A stretch of DNA of 11,171 nucleotides, taken from contig CAZVXI010000103.1 in the NCBI GenBank assembly GCA_964631295.1, positions 1-11,171 on the forward strand. The letters are read 5' to 3'. Shown here in pieces: positions 7,678-11,171 of this stretch. The stretch is from CAZVXI01 sp964631295. Lineage in GTDB: Bacteria > Planctomycetota > Phycisphaerae > Phycisphaerales > SM1A02. The notes below the pieces were generated by a model, which was given only the letters and a program-made list of their open reading frames with translations, was not told the DNA's origin and did no database searches. A program made the position numbers and the translations under genes. Numbering within the stretch: the stretch's first letter is position 1; each line of letters opens with the position of its first letter.

Positions 7678-8781
7678 ATGACCTCTTCAGTAGCAACGAC
7701 GACGAATACGGCATCGGACGAGGCCATCGAACAGGCCAGGACGCAGCTTGACGATCATGTGCGGGAGATTGTGCACTGGCACTTCTCCGATGAAACCGGC
7801 ACGCCTTACTGGCTCGAGTGGGCTGCGAGCGCCGGGTGGAGTCCCAGAGACGAAGTGCGGGGTTTCGCCGACCTGATGCGATTTGATGAGTTCGACGGCG
7901 AACTGCTTCGCACACTGCCGCATGAGAAGTTCGTGCCCAATGCGTTCCAGGGAAAGCCGTTTCACATCTTCGAGACGGGCGGCACCACTGGCATGCCCAA
8001 GCAGCGCATCCAGTGGAACGATTACAAGGTCGATTACGAGCAGTTTTCCGAAACGCTCAGCGATGAAGACTTCCCGCGTGGCGGATACTGGCTGATGGTC
8101 GGCCCGACCGGCCCACGCCGGCTGCGACTCGCCATCGAACATCTCGCGAATCATCGCGGCTGCTCGTGTTACTTCGTCGATCTCGACCCACGCTGGGTCA
8201 AAAAGCTCATCGCGAACGGCAAGGGCGAGGAAGCCAAAGACTACATGACGCACGTCGTTGATCAGGCGATGTCCATCATCGACAACCGCGAGGTGCATGC
8301 GCTGTTCACGACGCCGCGACTGCTCGAAGCGCTCAGTGAACGCACGTCGATTCCCGATGCAGGCATCAAGGGTGTATTTTGCGGCGGGACAGAAATGTCG
8401 CCGCAGTACACGCGGTTTCTCATTGAGGAAGTCCTCGAAGGTCGCACGAAACTCGTGCCTACCTATGGCAACACGCTGATGGGCCTTGCGGGACATCGGC
8501 CACTCACGCCGGAAGACAACTTCTCGATCACCTATTACGCGCCGCAGCCGCGGGCGGTGATGCGGGTAGTCGATCCCGACAACCCGACGGAGCAGGTGGA
8601 CTACGACGCTTGGGGCCGCGTGGAGCTCACGACGCTGACGCAGGAGTTTTTCATGCCACGGTTTCTCGAGCGTGATGAATCGATCCGCCGCAGGCCTTGC
8701 GAGCAGTACCCGTGGGATGGCGTTGCTGAAACGCGTCCGTTCCGCGCGATGCAGGAGACGATCGTGGAGGGTGTGTACTAG
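7678..8781 (+). CDS. Short adenylate-forming (ANL) enzyme lacking the C-terminal domain, EhpF/LuxE-like
   Basis: Predicted to activate a carboxylic acid with ATP to an acyl-adenylate in the cytoplasm. The protein has 367 residues. The ATP-binding P-loop is FETGGTTGMPKQ (98-109). The later core motif TYGNTLMG (262-269) has Leu267 where most ANL enzymes have Glu. WGRVELT (312-318) and RFLERDES (328-335), with Asp333 as the probable ribose-binding Asp, correspond to the motif before the hinge. Only 34 residues follow, so the roughly 110-residue C-terminal domain with the catalytic Lys is absent. Size and missing domain resemble EhpF (griseoluteate biosynthesis) and LuxE (acyl-protein synthetase) more than CoA ligases such as PaaK, which keep that domain. 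Cys341 near the C-terminus could be an acyl carrier as in LuxE, but this is inference. The next gene, an aldehyde-dehydrogenase-fold reductase, starts 2 bases after the stop, which strongly suggests a joint reaction. The start has no good Shine-Dalgarno sequence. Confidence 0.8.
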   Translation: MTSSVATTTNTASDEAIEQARTQLDDHVREIVHWHFSDETGTPYWLEWAASAGWSPRDEVRGFADLMRFDEFDGELLRTLPHEKFVPNAFQGKPFHIFETGGTTGMPKQRIQWNDYKVDYEQFSETLSDEDFPRGGYWLMVGPTGPRRLRLAIEHLANHRGCSCYFVDLDPRWVKKLIANGKGEEAKDYMTHVVDQAMSIIDNREVHALFTTPRLLEALSERTSIPDAGIKGVFCGGTEMSPQYTRFLIEEVLEGRTKLVPTYGNTLMGLAGHRPLTPEDNFSITYYAPQPRAVMRVVDPDNPTEQVDYDAWGRVELTTLTQEFFMPRFLERDESIRRRPCEQYPWDGVAETRPFRAMQETIVEGVY

Positions 8782-8783
8782 CC

Positions 8784-10202
8784 ATGCCGCACTTTCCCGT
8801 CATCCGTTGGGGCGAGCCGTATAAGAGCCTCGAAGTTGATGAAGTCGTGCACTTCGCGACCGGCGAGGCGCTGGGCGAAGTCTCGCAGGCAAACGCGGGC
8901 CTCGTCCTGCGCGACATGCGCAAGGCGCAACAGGCGCGCGATGCGCTGCGTAACTTCACGATCCCTGACCTGTGCGACAAACTCTCTGCCGCGGCAGATT
9001 TGTTCATGGAAGCTGACCTGCCCGTCGGCGGCGAGCCGCAGTCGCCGCAGCAGTTCGTCAAATGTCAGTCCGCAACGACCGGTCTGCCCGAGCACATGTG
9101 CCACGCGAACATGCAGAAGCTGCATTACGTGCTGTCGAATCTCGACAAGATTCTGGAAGCACTCTCGCGCAAGCTTGATCCGACGATTCTGACCACCGGC
9201 TTTGCGATTGAAGATTCCATCATGCGCAGCCGGCAGGCAACAACGCCTGCACTGGGCATGGTGCTGCCTTCCAACTCGCCCGGCACGCACGGCTTGTGGC
9301 TGCCCGTGATCGCGCTGCAGATCGGCCTTGTCCTCAAGCCCGGCCCTCAGGAACCGTGGACCCCCTATCGCATGACCGAAGCATACGCGCAAGCGGGCAT
9401 CCCTCGGGAAGTTATTGCGCTCTACCCCGGCGGCATCGAGACCGGCAAGGCCGTCGTCGAAAACGTCCCGCGCACGATGATCTTCGGTTCGCTGAAGACC
9501 GTCGATCAGTATCGTGGGAACGCCGGTGTGCAGGTGCATGGCCCGGGCTTCTCCAAGATTCTCATCGGCGATGATTGCGCTGACCGCTGGGACGAGTTCC
9601 TCGACGTACTCGTCGACAGCGTCGCGATCAACAGCGGACGAAGCTGCATCAACTGTTCGGGAATCTGGACGCCGCGACACGGACGGGAGATCGCTGATGC
9701 AGTGGCCGAGCGGCTCGCGAAGATCGAACCGCTGCCGCCCGATGATCCCAACGCTCCGCTCGCTGCGTTCACTGTGCCGCAACAGGCGGACGGCATTGAT
9801 GCCAGCATCAACGCCGGGCTGTCCGAGTCAAGTGTGGAAGACATGACTGCAAAGCACCGCTCGGGTGGTCGGCTCATTCGCGAGGAACGCTACGCCTATG
9901 TTCGCCCGACACTGATCTACGCGGACAATCCGTCGCGCACACTTGCCAACACCGAGTACATGTTCCCGTTCGCGAGCGTCGTCGAGTGTCCTCAGGACAC
10001 GATGCTCAATGAGATCGGCAGCACGCTTGTGGCATCGATCATCTCTGAGGATGAATCGTTTCGCAGGGCAGCAGTCGACGCGCCAGACATCGACCGACTG
10101 AATCTCGGCCCGATCCCGACGTTCAAGATCGACTGGCTGCAACCGCACGAAGGCAACATCATTGACTTTCTCTACCGGGAGCGTGCGCTTCAGATTGCCT
10201 GA
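8784..10202 (+). CDS. Aldehyde-dehydrogenase-superfamily protein, probable acyl-activated carboxylate reductase (EhpG/LuxC-like)
   Basis: Cytoplasmic NAD(P)-dependent oxidoreductase of 472 residues, normal for the superfamily. Cofactor-site elements are PSNSPGTHGLWLP (162-174, with Asn164), VLKPG (183-187, with Lys185), YPGG (214-217) and FGS (234-236). The nucleophile is Cys288 in NSGRSCINCS (283-292), with Cys291 close by. The position normally holding 'ELGG' with the general-base Glu reads VQVHGPG (249-255), so that Glu appears absent. Reductases that take an activated acyl group (EutE/PduP, LuxC type) also lack it. EYMFPF (391-396) matches the late 'E-x-F-GP' cofactor motif. The first 130 residues are less conserved. 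Directly behind the adenylating enzyme (2-base gap), it most likely reduces that enzyme's acyl-adenylate or acyl-thioester to the aldehyde. GGAGGG (8766-8771) lies 12 bases before the ATG. It could instead act as an ordinary or acylating dehydrogenase in the oxidative direction. Confidence 0.82.
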   Translation: MPHFPVIRWGEPYKSLEVDEVVHFATGEALGEVSQANAGLVLRDMRKAQQARDALRNFTIPDLCDKLSAAADLFMEADLPVGGEPQSPQQFVKCQSATTGLPEHMCHANMQKLHYVLSNLDKILEALSRKLDPTILTTGFAIEDSIMRSRQATTPALGMVLPSNSPGTHGLWLPVIALQIGLVLKPGPQEPWTPYRMTEAYAQAGIPREVIALYPGGIETGKAVVENVPRTMIFGSLKTVDQYRGNAGVQVHGPGFSKILIGDDCADRWDEFLDVLVDSVAINSGRSCINCSGIWTPRHGREIADAVAERLAKIEPLPPDDPNAPLAAFTVPQQADGIDASINAGLSESSVEDMTAKHRSGGRLIREERYAYVRPTLIYADNPSRTLANTEYMFPFASVVECPQDTMLNEIGSTLVASIISEDESFRRAAVDAPDIDRLNLGPIPTFKIDWLQPHEGNIIDFLYRERALQIA

Positions 10203-10208
10203 CCGTCC

Positions 10209-11171
10209 ATGGACCCGGCGACGCTGCACATTACGACCAAAATCATCTTTGGCGAAGGCACGCTCGATCATATCGGCGAGTTCGCGAAAGATTTTGGCAC
10301 ATCGCGCGCGCTGGTCGTGACTGATGCGGGCGTTGCCGCTGCGGGGCATGCGGATCGCGCGGTAAAGTCGCTTCAAGCTTCCGGGGTGAGCGCGGAAGTA
10401 TTCGGCTCCACGCACGAAAACCCGACGACGAATGATGTTGAGCGCTGCACGGAAGTCGCGCGCGACACGCAGCGCGATCTGCTCATCGGCCTTGGAGGCG
10501 GTAGTTCGATCGACACCGCGCGAGGCTGCAACTTTCTGCTCACCAATGGCGGACAGATGGCAGACTACTGGGGATGGGGAAAGGCAACGAAACCCATGCT
10601 GCCGATGATTGCCGTCTCGACAACGACCGGCACTGGCAGCGAGATGCAGTCCTATGCTCTCATCGCTGATGCGAAGACGCATCAGAAGATGGCATGTGGC
10701 GACAAGAAGGCCGCGGCCCGCATTGCCATTCTTGATCCGACAACATCCACAACACAGCCGAGACAGGTCATCGCCAACACCGGCCTCGACTGCATCGCTC
10801 ATGCACTCGAGACTGCCGTCACAACGGAGCGCACGCCGTTCTCGCAGTTGTTCGGCCGTGAAGCATGGCGGCTCGCAACGCAGTACTTCAAGCGTATCTA
10901 CGAGGAACCAGGCGACCTGCACGCGCAGGGACAGATGCTGCTCGCGTCTGCATATGCAGGGCTTGCCATCGAACACAGCATGCTCGGCGCAGCCCATGCG
11001 ACGGCAAATCCACTCACCGCGCAGTTCGATGTGATCCACGGCCAGGCCGTTGGCATCATGCTGCCGCACGTCATCCGCTTTAACGCCGCCGATCATGCCG
11101 CTCGCGAGACCTACGCATCGCTCACGCACGCCTTTGCTGATCCGCCGGTCAACGACGCGACCGCAACCGAT
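10209..11171 (+). CDS. Iron-containing (group III) alcohol dehydrogenase, 3' end cut by the window
   Basis: NAD(P)-dependent metal alcohol dehydrogenase interconverting an alcohol and an aldehyde or ketone. The 321 visible residues run without a stop to the right edge; family members have about 380-400, so roughly 60-80 residues are missing. N-terminal Rossmann-like part: IIFGEGTLDHIGE (12-24) and the dinucleotide loop LIGLGGGSSIDTAR (92-105). STTTGTGSE (137-145) follows. All four metal ligands of the FucO type are present: Asp194 and His198 in TGLDCIAHALE, His263 in MLGAAHATANPL and His277 in DVIHGQAVGIMLPHVI. The enzyme should therefore bind iron or zinc and be active. It starts 6 bases after the reductase stop, without a clear Shine-Dalgarno sequence, and is probably translated by coupling. 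With the two preceding enzymes it would complete a path from acid through aldehyde to alcohol or the reverse. Substrate unknown. Confidence 0.93.
   Translation, partial: MDPATLHITTKIIFGEGTLDHIGEFAKDFGTSRALVVTDAGVAAAGHADRAVKSLQASGVSAEVFGSTHENPTTNDVERCTEVARDTQRDLLIGLGGGSSIDTARGCNFLLTNGGQMADYWGWGKATKPMLPMIAVSTTTGTGSEMQSYALIADAKTHQKMACGDKKAAARIAILDPTTSTTQPRQVIANTGLDCIAHALETAVTTERTPFSQLFGREAWRLATQYFKRIYEEPGDLHAQGQMLLASAYAGLAIEHSMLGAAHATANPLTAQFDVIHGQAVGIMLPHVIRFNAADHAARETYASLTHAFADPPVNDATATD

Noticed and set aside
8778..9782. 334-codon open frame on the minus strand
   Set aside because: It is antisense to the ALDH-fold gene and covers its catalytic region. The composition is that of a shadow frame.
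9828..11129. 433-codon open frame on the minus strand
   Set aside because: It lies antisense to the iron alcohol dehydrogenase and the end of the reductase, whose motifs and metal ligands are intact. Its translation is rich in Arg, Cys and His with no recognisable motif, typical of antisense frames in GC-rich DNA.
7678..11171. Bioluminescence (lux) operon
   Set aside because: The LuxE/LuxC resemblance is in architecture only. No luciferase subunit genes or thioesterase LuxD are in the window, and the neighbours are transport genes.

Overview
The window is a single, tightly packed run of eight genes, all on the + strand, with no gap longer than 57 bases. Both ends cut a gene: the 5' edge falls inside a TonB-dependent receptor and the 3' edge inside an iron-containing alcohol dehydrogenase. 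Base composition is GC-rich throughout, and two of the eight genes start with GTG. Tandem secreted beta-propeller proteins of the PQQ-like type, one opening its mature part with a 'DWPMWG' segment, together with a DUF3311-like protein beside a sodium:solute symporter, suggest a Gram-negative planctomycete, possibly of the Phycisphaerae type. This is inference from gene style, not from a marker gene.

Envelope part (1-5766). The C-terminal three quarters or so of an outer-membrane TonB-dependent receptor is followed by two secreted 8-bladed-looking propeller proteins. The first is a probable lipoprotein that also carries an Ig-like domain and a C-terminal concanavalin-like jelly-roll domain. 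The second is a plain propeller with a normal signal peptide. Both genes have a Shine-Dalgarno (SD) sequence lying inside a short inverted repeat.

Inner-membrane part (5763-7666). A two-helix DUF3311-like protein and an SSS-family sodium:solute symporter overlap each other, and the small gene also overlaps the propeller gene before it, by 4 bases in each case. This points to translational coupling and probably a two-subunit transporter.

Cytoplasmic part (7678-11171). Three enzyme genes follow with gaps of 11, 2 and 6 bases. They encode a short adenylate-forming enzyme that lacks the usual C-terminal domain, an aldehyde-dehydrogenase-fold protein with the nucleophilic Cys but no recognisable general-base Glu, and a group III iron-type alcohol dehydrogenase with all four metal ligands. 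The first pair matches in size and architecture the EhpF/EhpG pair (carboxylate reduction in griseoluteate biosynthesis) and, more distantly, LuxE/LuxC. The most economical reading is a CoA-independent route between a carboxylic acid, its aldehyde and its alcohol.

Taken together, the operon would bind a small organic compound at the surface, move it across the outer membrane (TonB receptor plus propeller partners), take it across the inner membrane (symporter plus DUF3311) and interconvert acid, aldehyde and alcohol in the cytoplasm. The substrate and the direction of flow cannot be read from this sequence. I saw no tRNA, rRNA, CRISPR array, insertion sequence or convincing intrinsic terminator.
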